Assembly: GCF_001697185.1 (NCBI RefSeq)
Contig: NZ_CP014224.1
Span: 3,146,501 to 3,210,500 of the forward strand
From: Wenyingzhuangia fucanilytica
GTDB lineage: Bacteria > Bacteroidota > Bacteroidia > Flavobacteriales > Flavobacteriaceae
DNA length: 64,000 nucleotides
Direction of reading: 5' to 3'
Shown: one piece after another, positions 45,116 to 53,465 of the stretch
Position numbering within the stretch: position 1 is the first letter of the stretch
Layout of the letters: the number at the start of each line of letters is the position of its first letter
Position numbers and translations under genes: made by a program
The notes under the pieces: model-generated
Databases searched by the model: none
What the model was told of the DNA's origin: nothing
The model's input: the letters and a program-made list of their open reading frames with translations, nothing else

Positions 45116-46579
45116 TTACTTTAACTTGCTTAAATCAACTTTAGAAATACGTAAAGTATTAACATCTCCTTTTTCCATAATTGGAGTAGAGTTAATGTTA
45201 ATTACAATATCTCCTTCTTGTAAATATCCGCTCTCTAAAGCAATATTATTTACATCTCTAATTACATCAGTAGAGAAATGTGTTTTTGGCTCATAATATC
45301 TACCTTTTACTCCCCACATAATGTTCATCATTCCTAAAGTTCTTCTATCAGAACAGAATGCTAAAATTTGTGATTTAGGTCTTAAAGCAGAAATTTGCTG
45401 TGCAGTGTAACCAGTATCTGTAATGGTAGAAATTACCTTAGCATTTACATCTTCAGCAACCAAAGCAGCTTGATGACAAATAGCATTAGAAATAGCTTTA
45501 TCAGCATCTGGATCTAATTTTGGAGCTTGTCTTGGCACTTCAATTAAACTAGAGTTCTCAACATCTAAAATAATTTGTCTCATTACTTGAATTACTTCAT
45601 TTGGAAATGCACCAACAGAAGTTTCTCCAGATAACATTACTGCATCAGCACCATCCATAATAGAGTTTGCAACGTCATTTACCTCCGCACGAGTTGGTAC
45701 AGAGTTCTCAATCATTGTCTCCATCATTTGAGTAGCAATTACTACAGGAATTTTAGCTTCTTTACATTTTCTTACCAACATTTTTTGAGCTAAAGGCACT
45801 TCAGACATAGGAATTTCAACACCTAAATCTCCACGAGCAACCATAATAGCATCAGTGTTTGCAATAATTGCATCAATATTTTCTAAAGCTTCTGGTTTTT
45901 CAATTTTAGAAATTACTCTAGTTCTGTAAACAGAAGTATCAGAGTTTTCTTTAATTAATTTATGAATATCATCTAAATCTGCAGGGTTACGTACAAAAGA
46001 TAAAGTCATCCAATCTACCTCTAAACCTAAAGCAAACTTTGCATCTTTAATATCTTTTTCTGTTAAAGCAGGTAAAGAAACATTAGTATTAGGTAAGTTA
46101 ACTCCTTTTTTAGACTTTAAAGGACCACCTCTTAAAACTTTAGTAGTCACTAAATCTTCATTGTTAGTAGCCGTTACTTCAAATAATAATTTTCCGTCAT
46201 CAACTAAAATTTTCTCTCCAACTTTAACATCCTTAGGAAACTGCTTGTAGGTCATAAAAGCTTTTTCCTGCGTTCCTTCACACTTTTCAGTTGTAAATTT
46301 GAAAACATCACCTGGAGCCAACTCAACACCTTCAGCCATGACTCCTACACGTAATTTTGGACCTTGTAAGTCAGCCAAAATCGCAACATTAAAATCTAAT
46401 TCATTGTTCAATTCTCTAATAATTCTAACATTGTTAGAAACATCATCGTAATCTGCATGTGAGAAGTTAATTCTGAATACGTTTACTCCAGAGATCATTA
46501 ACTCTTTAAGTTTAGCTTTATTACCTGTTAAAGCAGGACCCAATGTAGCAACGATTTTTGTCTTTTTAGTTTGTGACAT
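45116..46579 (-). CDS. pyk: Pyruvate kinase
   Basis: Last step of glycolysis, phosphoenolpyruvate plus ADP to pyruvate plus ATP. Motifs: KIVATLGPAL, FRINFSHADYDD, LADLQGPKLRVG, WMTLSFVRNPADLD, ISKIEKPEALENIDAII, IMVARGDLGVEIP, VIATQMMETMI and DGADAVMLSGETSVGAFP. Length 487 is normal. It starts 2 bp after the stop of the IPExxxVDY gene on the same strand, the conserved flavobacterial order rnc-IPExxxVDY-pyk. Confidence 0.97.
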   Translation of the reverse strand: MSQTKKTKIVATLGPALTGNKAKLKELMISGVNVFRINFSHADYDDVSNNVRIIRELNNELDFNVAILADLQGPKLRVGVMAEGVELAPGDVFKFTTEKCEGTQEKAFMTYKQFPKDVKVGEKILVDDGKLLFEVTATNNEDLVTTKVLRGGPLKSKKGVNLPNTNVSLPALTEKDIKDAKFALGLEVDWMTLSFVRNPADLDDIHKLIKENSDTSVYRTRVISKIEKPEALENIDAIIANTDAIMVARGDLGVEIPMSEVPLAQKMLVRKCKEAKIPVVIATQMMETMIENSVPTRAEVNDVANSIMDGADAVMLSGETSVGAFPNEVIQVMRQIILDVENSSLIEVPRQAPKLDPDADKAISNAICHQAALVAEDVNAKVISTITDTGYTAQQISALRPKSQILAFCSDRRTLGMMNIMWGVKGRYYEPKTHFSTDVIRDVNNIALESGYLQEGDIVININSTPIMEKGDVNTLRISKVDLSKLK

Positions 46580-46581
46580 AT

Positions 46582-47067
46582 TTAAAAAATTAAGTATTCT
46601 TTATGATTTAATTTAACTGTATCCACTGCATAAGCAGTTACAATACCCTCTATTTTATTTATCTGTTGTGTCAGATTTTTTAGTTTTGACGCTGAAAAAT
46701 CACCTTGAATTTTTACTATAAAATCTGCTTCTTTTACTTCTGGTTGTAAATATACATAAGAACTAGTAAACGTATCTTCTGTTTGAAACAACCCCACTGA
46801 TTTACCTTCAATATTCTTAACCTTGTATTTATTTTTAACTAAATACCAATCAATTAAGTTTTTTGAATCTTCAAATTCAAATGATGAAAAAAAGGCTTTT
46901 TTTCCTTCTATAACATAATCTAAATCTGGTACAATTCTCTTGAATTTAAAACCTAAATCATTATTTAACAAATAAGCTAACTTATAATCTTGCAATACTG
47001 TATGCACTGCAATTATTTGATAATCTTGCTCATCTAGCTCACAAAAAGTTAAATAATTAGCCGCCAT
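46582..47067 (-). CDS. IPExxxVDY-family protein
   Basis: A 161-residue cytoplasmic protein of a Bacteroidota-only family of unknown function, recognised mainly by position between rnc and pyk and by its overall pattern (YQIIAVHTVLQDYKLAYLLN, FFSSFEFED, LIDWYLVKNKYK, YLQPEVKEADFIVKIQGD). The family-defining IPExxxVDY stretch has drifted to QPEVKEADF here. Two bp from pyk, so co-transcribed. The protein looks intact. Confidence 0.78.
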   Translation of the reverse strand: MAANYLTFCELDEQDYQIIAVHTVLQDYKLAYLLNNDLGFKFKRIVPDLDYVIEGKKAFFSSFEFEDSKNLIDWYLVKNKYKVKNIEGKSVGLFQTEDTFTSSYVYLQPEVKEADFIVKIQGDFSASKLKNLTQQINKIEGIVTAYAVDTVKLNHKEYLIF

Positions 47068-47159
47068 AAAAACTACGTATTTATACGTAAAAATTCAAGA
47101 ACGAAGTTAATAATAGTTATTAATATGAAATTAATTATTATAAGAATAAAACGCAAACG

Positions 47160-47900
47160 TTATAGTAATGTTTCTATTTCTGATTGAAACACATAATAAG
47201 CTCTTTTAGCAGCCATTTCTTCTGCTCTCTTTTTAGAAGTCGCTCTCCCTTTTGAAACTGCCTTTTTATCTACAAACAACTTAACACTAAAATGTTTTAC
47301 ATTTTGATTCCCTGTATCTTCGTAAACCTCGAACTTTATGTTTCTTTTACATTTTTGAGACCACTCTATTAACAAGCCTTTATAACTAGTAATTTTCCCT
47401 TCGAGTTTCTCTATATCAACATAAATTGCAATTACTTTTTTATTGATAAACTTTAAACAGTAATTAAAACCTCTATCTAAGTAAATAGCACCTACTAATG
47501 CTTCAAATAAATTACCGTGTATATTTGCCCCTATCTTAGATTTAGAAGTTTTTGTTTTTAAGTACCTTAACAAATCTAAATCTCTTCCTAGTTCGTTTAA
47601 ATGATCTCTACTTACAATTTTAGAACGCATTTGAGTTAAATAACCCTCGTTAGCATCTGGAACCTCGTCATAAAGATACGAAGCAACTATTGACCCCAAC
47701 ATTGCATCTCCTAAATACTCTAATCTTTCAAAATTTAAGGGATGCCCTTTTTTATCCTTTAGCTGTAAAGATGTATGGGTAAAAGCCTGTTCGTATATTG
47801 ATAGATTTTTAGGAGCAAAACCTATCATTTTTTTTATTTGAGCATAAAAAATCTCGTTCGAGGACGAACGAGATTTTTTTATATTTTTAAAGAACTTCAA
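47160..47900 (-). CDS. rnc: Ribonuclease III
   Basis: Cleaves double-stranded RNA, for example rRNA precursors. Signature ERLEYLGDAMLG at 58-69 (Glu61, Asp65) and GNLFEALVGAIYLD with Glu133; double-stranded-RNA-binding domain from ~165 to the end (RATSKKRAEEMAAKRAYYV). The start codon would be TTG at 47900, 5 bp after fabF; flavobacterial homologues share the N-terminal KSRS...FF..I.K..GF.PK segment, so I prefer it to ATG 47828. Codons 8-18 form a perfect terminator-like hairpin. Confidence 0.94.
   Translation of the reverse strand: MKFFKNIKKSRSSSNEIFYAQIKKMIGFAPKNLSIYEQAFTHTSLQLKDKKGHPLNFERLEYLGDAMLGSIVASYLYDEVPDANEGYLTQMRSKIVSRDHLNELGRDLDLLRYLKTKTSKSKIGANIHGNLFEALVGAIYLDRGFNYCLKFINKKVIAIYVDIEKLEGKITSYKGLLIEWSQKCKRNIKFEVYEDTGNQNVKHFSVKLFVDKKAVSKGRATSKKRAEEMAAKRAYYVFQSEIETLL
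47846..47880. terminator. Terminator hairpin inside the 5' end of rnc
   Basis: Arms 47847-47860 and 47865-47878 pair perfectly over 14 bp (core TCTCGTTCG) around a 4-nt loop. Leftward, in the direction of fabF-rnc transcription, it ends in T6. It begins about 28 nt after the fabF stop and lies within rnc codons 8-18 (KSRSSSNEIFY) if rnc starts at TTG 47900. It may end fabF transcripts, attenuate rnc, or be an RNase III autoregulation site. Confidence 0.8.
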
Positions 47901-47905
47901 AAGTC

Positions 47906-49159
47906 TTAAGCTTCTAATTTTTTAAACAATACACAAGCATTGTGTCCACCAAATCCAAAAGTGTTACTCATTGCTACCTTAATATCTCTCTTTTGAGCTT
48001 TATTAATGGTTAAGTTTAACTTTGGATCTATACTCTCGTCTAAAACGGAATGGTTAATAGTAGGTGGTACCATACCATGTTCCATTGCTAATACAGAAGC
48101 GATTGCTTCAATAGCTCCAGCAGCACCTAATAAATGCCCTGTCATAGATTTAGTTGAGTTAATATTTAAGTTATATGCATGCTCTCCAAATACTTTTTGA
48201 ACTGCTTTTAACTCTGCAACATCACCTAATGGAGTTGATGTTCCGTGCATGTTGATTGCATCTACATCTTCAGGTGTTAAACCTGCATTTTGTAAACAAT
48301 TCAACATTACTTTAGTTGCTCCTAATCCTTCTGGATGTGGTGCAGTTAAGTGATAAGCATCGGCAGATAAACCACCTCCTGCTACTTCACAATAAATTTT
48401 AGCTCCTCTGGCAACAGCGTGCTCATACTCTTCTAGTATAAGTGCTCCACCACCTTCTCCCATTACAAAACCATCACGGTCTTTGTCAAATGGACGAGAT
48501 GCTGATTCTGGATTTTCATTGTTTTGAGACAATGCATGTAAGGCATTAAAACCTCCCATTGCAGCTCCAGTTACTGACGCTTCAGAACCTCCTGTTACAA
48601 TTACATCAGCATGACCTAAACGAATGTAGTTTAAGGCATCTATAATTGCATTTGCAGAAGATGCACATGCAGATACTGTTGTAAAGTTTGGACCTCTAAA
48701 ACCATATTTGATAGAAATATGACCCGGAGCAATATCAGCAATCATTTTTGGAATAAAGAAAGGGTTGAATTTTGGTGTTCCATCACCATGAGCATACTCA
48801 ACAACTTGTTGTTCAAAAGTATCAATTCCTCCAATTCCACATCCCCAAATAACTCCTACTCTATCTGGATCAACATTTTTAACGTCTAATTTTGAGTTGA
48901 TAATTGCCTCGTCAGCAACTACCATGGCAAATTGTGTAAATTTGTCCATTTTACGAGCTTCCTTTCTGTGAATAAACTCATTCACATCAAAGTTTTTTAC
49001 CTCGCATGCAAAACGAGTTTTGAACTTGGCAGCATCAAAGTGTGTTATAGGAGCAGCACCGCTTTTCCCATTCACTAAACCATCCCAATACTCTTCTATA
49101 TTGTTTCCGATTGGTGTCAATGCACCAAGTCCAGTAACTACAACTCGTTTCAATTTCAT
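47906..49159 (-). CDS. fabF: Beta-ketoacyl-ACP synthase II
   Basis: Elongates acyl-ACP with malonyl-ACP in fatty acid synthesis. Catalytic triad Cys165 (VSACASSANAI), His305 (NMHGTSTPLGD) and His342 (KSMTGHLLGAAG). Length 417 is normal. It lies 18 bp after acpP, the classical acpP-fabF pair, and 5 bp before rnc, all on the minus strand. Confidence 0.97.
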   Translation of the reverse strand: MKLKRVVVTGLGALTPIGNNIEEYWDGLVNGKSGAAPITHFDAAKFKTRFACEVKNFDVNEFIHRKEARKMDKFTQFAMVVADEAIINSKLDVKNVDPDRVGVIWGCGIGGIDTFEQQVVEYAHGDGTPKFNPFFIPKMIADIAPGHISIKYGFRGPNFTTVSACASSANAIIDALNYIRLGHADVIVTGGSEASVTGAAMGGFNALHALSQNNENPESASRPFDKDRDGFVMGEGGGALILEEYEHAVARGAKIYCEVAGGGLSADAYHLTAPHPEGLGATKVMLNCLQNAGLTPEDVDAINMHGTSTPLGDVAELKAVQKVFGEHAYNLNINSTKSMTGHLLGAAGAIEAIASVLAMEHGMVPPTINHSVLDESIDPKLNLTINKAQKRDIKVAMSNTFGFGGHNACVLFKKLEA

Positions 49160-49177
49160 AAATAGATAATTTTCTAA

Positions 49178-49411
49178 TTACTTTGCTGCTTCAATAAAGC
49201 TTACTGCTTGACCTACTGTTCCAATGTTCTCAGCTTGATCGTCTGGAATTTGAATATCAAATTCTTTTTCGAATTCCATGATTAATTCCACAGTGTCTAA
49301 AGAATCTGCTCCTAAATCGTTTGTGAAGCTTGCCTCAGCAGTTACTTCGTTTTCGTCAACTCCTAACTTATCAACGATAATTGCTTTTACTCTTGATGCA
49401 ATGTCTGACAT
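49178..49411 (-). CDS. acpP: Acyl carrier protein
   Basis: Carries growing acyl chains on a 4'-phosphopantetheine attached to Ser37 in the [10 protein letters not shown] motif. A 77-residue acidic helical protein, entirely typical. First gene of acpP-fabF-rnc; a well-formed promoter with both -7 and -33 elements lies just upstream. Confidence 0.98.
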   Translation of the reverse strand: MSDIASRVKAIIVDKLGVDENEVTAEASFTNDLGADSLDTVELIMEFEKEFDIQIPDDQAENIGTVGQAVSFIEAAK

Positions 49412-49444
49412 AATATTATTATTTAATTAAGTTTAAAACCGGGA

Positions 49445-49476
49445 CAAAAATAAAAAACTTTTGTTTCTGCGAACAA
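49445..49476 (-). promoter_or_regulatory. Promoter for acpP-fabF(-rnc)
   Basis: On the minus strand, TTG at 49476-49474 and TATTTTTG at 49452-49445 are separated by 21 bp, matching the Bacteroidota -33/-7 pattern. The -7 box ends 33 bp before the acpP ATG. It is the only promoter in this window where I see both elements at the expected spacing. Confidence 0.58.
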
Positions 49477-49591
49477 TGTTTGTTGAAAATATATTCACTA
49501 AGATATAAAAAAATATCACATCTTTGTCACAAGTTTTTAAACACGAATTACACATCGTGAAATTATAAAATCGCTCTAAAGTCAATAAAAC

Positions 49592-50155
49592 ATGATTAAA
49601 ATTGCCATTCTTGCGTCCGGTTCTGGATCAAATGCAGAGAACATTGCACAGTACTTTTCTACTCACAAAAATGTGAAAATCACCTACATTTTAAGCAATA
49701 AAAAGGATGCATTTGTGCTAGAAAGGGCCAAAAAATTAAAAATTAAGAGCAAAGTTTTCTCAAATAAAGAGATGAAAGAGCAAGTTGAGCTACTAAATTT
49801 GTTAAAAGTTGAAGCCGATTTTATCATTCTTGCCGGATTCTTATTAAAAGTTCCTGAAAATATTATTGAAGCCTTTCCAAATAAAATCATCAACATCCAC
49901 CCTGCATTATTACCTAATTATGGAGGAAAAGGAATGTATGGAATGCACGTACACAGGGCTGTTAAAGAAAATAACGAGAAAGAAACTGGTATTACCATTC
50001 ATTATGTAAACGAAAACTACGATGAAGGAGCTATTATTTTTCAAGCAAAAGCAGCATTAACAAAGGATGATACTCCTGAAACTATTGCAGAGAAAATTCA
50101 TTTACTAGAACAAGAGCACTTTCCTAGAGTTATTGATGAAGTAATTAATAGCTAA
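49592..50155 (+). CDS. purN: Phosphoribosylglycinamide formyltransferase
   Basis: Third step of purine synthesis, formylating GAR with 10-formyl-THF. Motifs: AILASGSGSNAENIAQYF, catalytic Asn-His-Asp set in KIINIHPALLPNYGGKGMYG and GITIHYVNENYDEGAIIFQ. Length 187 is normal. Divergent from acpP, as commonly seen, and followed by an RNase H gene after 4 bp. Confidence 0.96.
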   Translation: MIKIAILASGSGSNAENIAQYFSTHKNVKITYILSNKKDAFVLERAKKLKIKSKVFSNKEMKEQVELLNLLKVEADFIILAGFLLKVPENIIEAFPNKIINIHPALLPNYGGKGMYGMHVHRAVKENNEKETGITIHYVNENYDEGAIIFQAKAALTKDDTPETIAEKIHLLEQEHFPRVIDEVINS

Positions 50156-50159
50156 ATAT

Positions 50160-50798
50160 ATGTCCAAAAGCAAGAAATACTATGTAGTGTGGAACGGAAA
50201 AACCAAAGGCGTTTTTAACAGTTGGAATGATTGTAAAAAACAAATTGATGGTTTTCAGGGAGCGCAATACAAATCTTTTACTTCTAAAGATGAGGCCGAA
50301 CTTGCTTTTACCAAAACCTATGAAGAGTACAAAGGTAAAGACACTAAAAAAACTGTAATTGATAAAGACCTTTTAGCTAAAATTGGCCAACCCAACTTAA
50401 CATCTATTAGTGTAGATGCTGCTTGTAGTGGCAATCCTGGGTTGATGGAATACCGAGGAGTAAACACCAAAACCAAACAACAACTTTTTATTCAAGGTCC
50501 GTTTGAAGAAGGAACCAATAATATTGGTGAGTTTTTAGCCTTGGTACATGGATTGGCTTATTTGCAAAAAATAAATCAACCTACATTACCTATTTACTCC
50601 GATTCTAGAACTGCTATCGCTTGGATTAAAGCCAAACAGTGTAGAACTAAAATTATGCCTACAGCTAAGAATAAAGTAATGTTTGATTTGATTAAGCGCG
50701 GTGAAAAATGGCTACAAGAGAACACCTTTAAAAATCCTATACTAAAATGGGAAACCAAAGTTTGGGGAGAAATTCCTGCAGATTTTGGAAGGAAGTAA
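50160..50798 (+). CDS. Ribonuclease H with N-terminal viroplasmin-like domain
   Basis: Degrades RNA in RNA-DNA hybrids. Residues ~5-55 are the hybrid-binding/viroplasmin domain of eukaryotic-type RNase H1 (YYVVWNGKTKGVFNSWNDCK). The RNase H fold follows with Asp86 (SVDAACSGNPG), Glu124 (NIGEFLALVHGL), Asp148 (IYSDSRTAIAWI) and a probable fourth acid, Asp208, near the end (PADFG). Length 212 is usual for this two-domain type. It follows purN by 4 bp and has no visible terminator before the convergent gene. Confidence 0.92.
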   Translation: MSKSKKYYVVWNGKTKGVFNSWNDCKKQIDGFQGAQYKSFTSKDEAELAFTKTYEEYKGKDTKKTVIDKDLLAKIGQPNLTSISVDAACSGNPGLMEYRGVNTKTKQQLFIQGPFEEGTNNIGEFLALVHGLAYLQKINQPTLPIYSDSRTAIAWIKAKQCRTKIMPTAKNKVMFDLIKRGEKWLQENTFKNPILKWETKVWGEIPADFGRK

Positions 50799-50853
50799 CC
50801 ATCTAAGACAGACTTGTTATGATATATTATTTTCTTAAAAGTATTTTACCTCA

Positions 50854-51738
50854 TTAATACTCTAACCCCAACTCTTTTCTTAAGTACAAATCTTTATTTC
50901 CATTTGTTTGCCAATAGGCTATATTCTTCACCTTTTTTAAAGTAGCTTTTGTTGTTAACGTTTTTGCTTTAGCCCCCCAACCACTTTTGTATGTATCTGT
51001 CCAACCTAAAATTTTATATGGAAATGTGTTTTCAAAAGTAATTTCTAACGTTCTATTTAATGATGGATACATTATTTGATAAACATTCGTTTTTTCTCCT
51101 TTAGTTATTTTTCCTTCTGCTTGATATGCTTTTACATCACGATGAGAAAATCTTAAATACACAAAGCTTGGCAATGCTTTAAATTTTCCTTGAGGTAAAT
51201 TCTCTGGAGTCAATCTTATTTTTGACCAAATATCATCTTCTAAAACCGTTTCTATATCTAAATCTTTGTTTTGAAATGATTCTCCTTGAAAATAAGAAAA
51301 GTTACTCATCTCAAATTCATCCTCATCTTTTACCAACTCAATATATTCATGTCCGCACCATTCTTGAGTTGACGAACTTATTTTTAATGATGCTTTAGAA
51401 TGTTTAACAGGTAAAAAAGTACTGGTCATAATAGAATAAGGATAAACACCTGTGTTAAATTTTTTAGTAGCATTTAATTTTAACACACTTATATTATGCT
51501 CATTATTTTCATCGGCTTTGGTATTATGTTTTTTAGAAAATGGTTCTGTCACAAAAATATTAACGGCATGCCCTTTTCTTATTTCACCATATCTTGCTTG
51601 TTCTAAATCATAACTAGTTATTTCTGCTTTACCACTGTACCAATAATCTTTAAATTCTTTAGTGATATTCGTTTTAGGTGTTGTTTGAGCACAAGCTGTG
51701 GCAAATATCAAAACAAACAAATAGGATAAATTTTTCAT
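50854..51738 (-). CDS. Conserved lipoprotein of unknown function
   Basis: A 294-residue lipoprotein (lipobox ATAC near residue 16) conserved in Flavobacteriaceae. Recognisable stretches are YWYSGKAEITSYDLEQARYGEIR, KLNATKKFNTGVYPYSIM, SSSTQEWCGHEY and a C-terminal LYLRKELGL. Homologues are sometimes labelled septum formation inhibitor Maf, but I see none of the Maf nucleotide-pyrophosphatase motifs, so that name should not be used. Convergent with the RNase H gene. Confidence 0.75.
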   Translation of the reverse strand: MKNLSYLFVLIFATACAQTTPKTNITKEFKDYWYSGKAEITSYDLEQARYGEIRKGHAVNIFVTEPFSKKHNTKADENNEHNISVLKLNATKKFNTGVYPYSIMTSTFLPVKHSKASLKISSSTQEWCGHEYIELVKDEDEFEMSNFSYFQGESFQNKDLDIETVLEDDIWSKIRLTPENLPQGKFKALPSFVYLRFSHRDVKAYQAEGKITKGEKTNVYQIMYPSLNRTLEITFENTFPYKILGWTDTYKSGWGAKAKTLTTKATLKKVKNIAYWQTNGNKDLYLRKELGLEY

Positions 51739-51797
51739 AGAAGTATATTTTTAAGTGAGTCTAACAGAAATGAGAAGGCTTACACCACTAATTTAGT

Positions 51798-51805
51798 TAT
51801 TTTTG
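51798..51805 (+). promoter_or_regulatory. -7 promoter box for LuxE-like gene
   Basis: TATTTTTG fits TAnnTTTG and ends 16 bp before the ATG at 51822. No -33 TTG at usual spacing. Confidence 0.38.
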
Positions 51806-51821
51806 TAGCATAATTATAAGC

Positions 51822-52796
51822 ATGCAACAGTTTGATTTTTTATCAGTCACCCCACAAAACTTTGAAGAACAAGCGCTAACTGTTTTTCAACATCAAGCCG
51901 AGCACTGTAAAGTTTATAAAGATTTTTTAGGTTACTTAAATATAGTACCACAAAAAATTACCTCAACACAAGAGATTCCATTTCTTCCTATTCAGTTTTT
52001 TAAGAGTCATACGATCCTTAGCAACGACCTCCCTGTTCAAGAAACTTTTTTAAGTAGCGGAACTACAGGAATGAATCAGAGCCAACATTTGGTAACAGAT
52101 GTGTCTTTGTACGAAAAAAGTTATTTAAAAGCTTTTGAGCAATTTTACGGAGATATTAAGCAATATACTGTTTTAGCTTTGCTTCCTTCTTATTTGGAAC
52201 GCAACGGGTCTTCACTGATCTATATGGTAGAAGATTTGATCAATAAATCAGAAAACCCAAATAGTGGATTTTATCTTCACAATCATCAAGAATTATTTGA
52301 TAAGCTACAAGAGCAAGAAAACAATCAATCTAAAACTATTTTAATAGGTGTTTCTTTTGCCTTGCTGGATTTTATAGAAAAATTCCCTTGTAATCTAAAA
52401 CACACTATTGTGATGGAAACAGGAGGAATGAAAGGAAAACGTAAAGAAATGATTCGTGAAGAATTACACGCTGAACTAAAAAAAGGTTTTGGAGTTGATA
52501 ACATTCACTCAGAATACGGAATGACAGAATTGTTAAGTCAGGCTTATTTTAATGATTCACAAAAATTTAATTGTCCACCTTGGATGAAAATTTTAATTCG
52601 CGACACCGAAGATGCTTTATCGCTGTTACCTATCGGAAAAAGTGGCGGAATTAATGTTATCGATTTGGCCAACATCAACTCCTGTTCTTTTATTGCTACC
52701 CAAGATTTAGGAAAAGTTTATATTGATGGATCTTTTGACGTACTAGGAAGATTCGATAACTCAGACATTAGAGGTTGTAATTTATTGATTCAATAA
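51822..52796 (+). CDS. LuxE/PaaK-like acyl-protein synthetase
   Basis: A 324-residue adenylate-forming enzyme resembling the LuxE acyl-protein synthetase. Features: SSGTTGMNQS (78-87, phosphate-binding loop), HSEYGMTELLSQAY (229-242, adenylation motif) and LGRFDNSDIRGC near 305-318. In Vibrio LuxE activates fatty acids for the bioluminescence reductase, but there are no lux genes here; flavobacterial homologues are called acyl transferases and their substrate is unknown. Single gene with its own -7 box. Confidence 0.85.
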   Translation: MQQFDFLSVTPQNFEEQALTVFQHQAEHCKVYKDFLGYLNIVPQKITSTQEIPFLPIQFFKSHTILSNDLPVQETFLSSGTTGMNQSQHLVTDVSLYEKSYLKAFEQFYGDIKQYTVLALLPSYLERNGSSLIYMVEDLINKSENPNSGFYLHNHQELFDKLQEQENNQSKTILIGVSFALLDFIEKFPCNLKHTIVMETGGMKGKRKEMIREELHAELKKGFGVDNIHSEYGMTELLSQAYFNDSQKFNCPPWMKILIRDTEDALSLLPIGKSGGINVIDLANINSCSFIATQDLGKVYIDGSFDVLGRFDNSDIRGCNLLIQ

Positions 52797-52865
52797 ATCC
52801 ATTTCTTTTTTTTGTAATTCCTTCTTTTTTCATCGACTACATAACTATAAAAACACCTAATAGTT

Positions 52866-53306
52866 ATGAAAAAAATAATCTTATTATTTACTTTATTATT
52901 AACCACCGTTTTTTACAGTCAAAAAAAAGACTACAACCTTAAAAAAGGATATATAGCCGAGGGTTACGATGTAGTTTCTTATTTTGAAAATAAAGCAGAA
53001 GAAGGTAAAAAAGAATTTACCACTACTTACGATGGAGCAAAATTTAAGTTTGTAAGTAAAGAACACTTAGAAACTTTTAAAAAAAATCCTAAAAAATATA
53101 TTCCACAATACGGAGGTTGGTGTGCCTATGCCATTGGCGCTAGCAACAAAAAATACGACATCAATCCAAAAACTTTTGAAATTAGAGATAAAAAACTTTA
53201 TCTGTTCTACAATTCTTGGGGAACAAATACGTTATCTAAATGGGAAAAAGAAGGCGCAGAACAATTAAAAGAAAAAGCAGACCAAAATTGGGCTACTTAT
53301 AAATAA
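52866..53306 (+). CDS. YHS-domain protein, secreted
   Basis: A 146-residue protein with a signal peptide (residues 1-18, ending VFYSQ) and a YHS-type domain: GYDVVSYFENKAEEGKKEF, YDGAKFKFVSKEHLETFKKNP, QYGGWCAYAIGASNK. YHS domains are small, often metal-associated modules; periplasmic versions with the GGWCAYA motif are widespread but uncharacterised. A terminator follows 25 bp after the stop. Confidence 0.86.
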   Translation: MKKIILLFTLLLTTVFYSQKKDYNLKKGYIAEGYDVVSYFENKAEEGKKEFTTTYDGAKFKFVSKEHLETFKKNPKKYIPQYGGWCAYAIGASNKKYDINPKTFEIRDKKLYLFYNSWGTNTLSKWEKEGAEQLKEKADQNWATYK

Positions 53307-53330
53307 GAAATAGTTTTAGTTTAGTTTAGT

Positions 53331-53372
53331 AAAACCTTTCTTCTATTTTAGAATAGATCTGAAAGGTTTTTT
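53331..53372 (+). terminator. Intrinsic terminator after YHS gene
   Basis: Outer 10-bp stem AAAACCTTTC (53331-53340) with 53361-53370, enclosing an inner 6-bp stem (53342-53347 with 53352-53357), followed by T to 53372. Confidence 0.8.
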
Positions 53373-53408
53373 AATTAAACTATATTCTAAAACACTTATA
53401 TCCTAATT

Positions 53409-53446
53409 AAAAAAGCCTTTCTAAAAATTTTTAGAAAGGCTTTTTT
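53409..53446. terminator. Bidirectional terminator before tyrS
   Basis: A perfect 38-bp palindrome (19-nt arms, core GCCTTTCT), so the effective loop is the central A/T stretch. T6 to the right and A6 to the left let it act in both directions; it ends leftward tyrS 20 bp after its stop. Confidence 0.88.
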
Positions 53447-53465
53447 AATATTACGTAAATTGGTT

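Noticed and set aside
50854-51738. Naming this lipoprotein Maf (septum formation inhibitor)
   Set aside because: No Maf nucleotide-pyrophosphatase motifs and a lipoprotein signal instead; the label is probably a propagated misannotation.
51822-52796. A bioluminescence locus
   Set aside because: Only one LuxE-like gene; no luxA, luxB, luxC or luxD neighbours.
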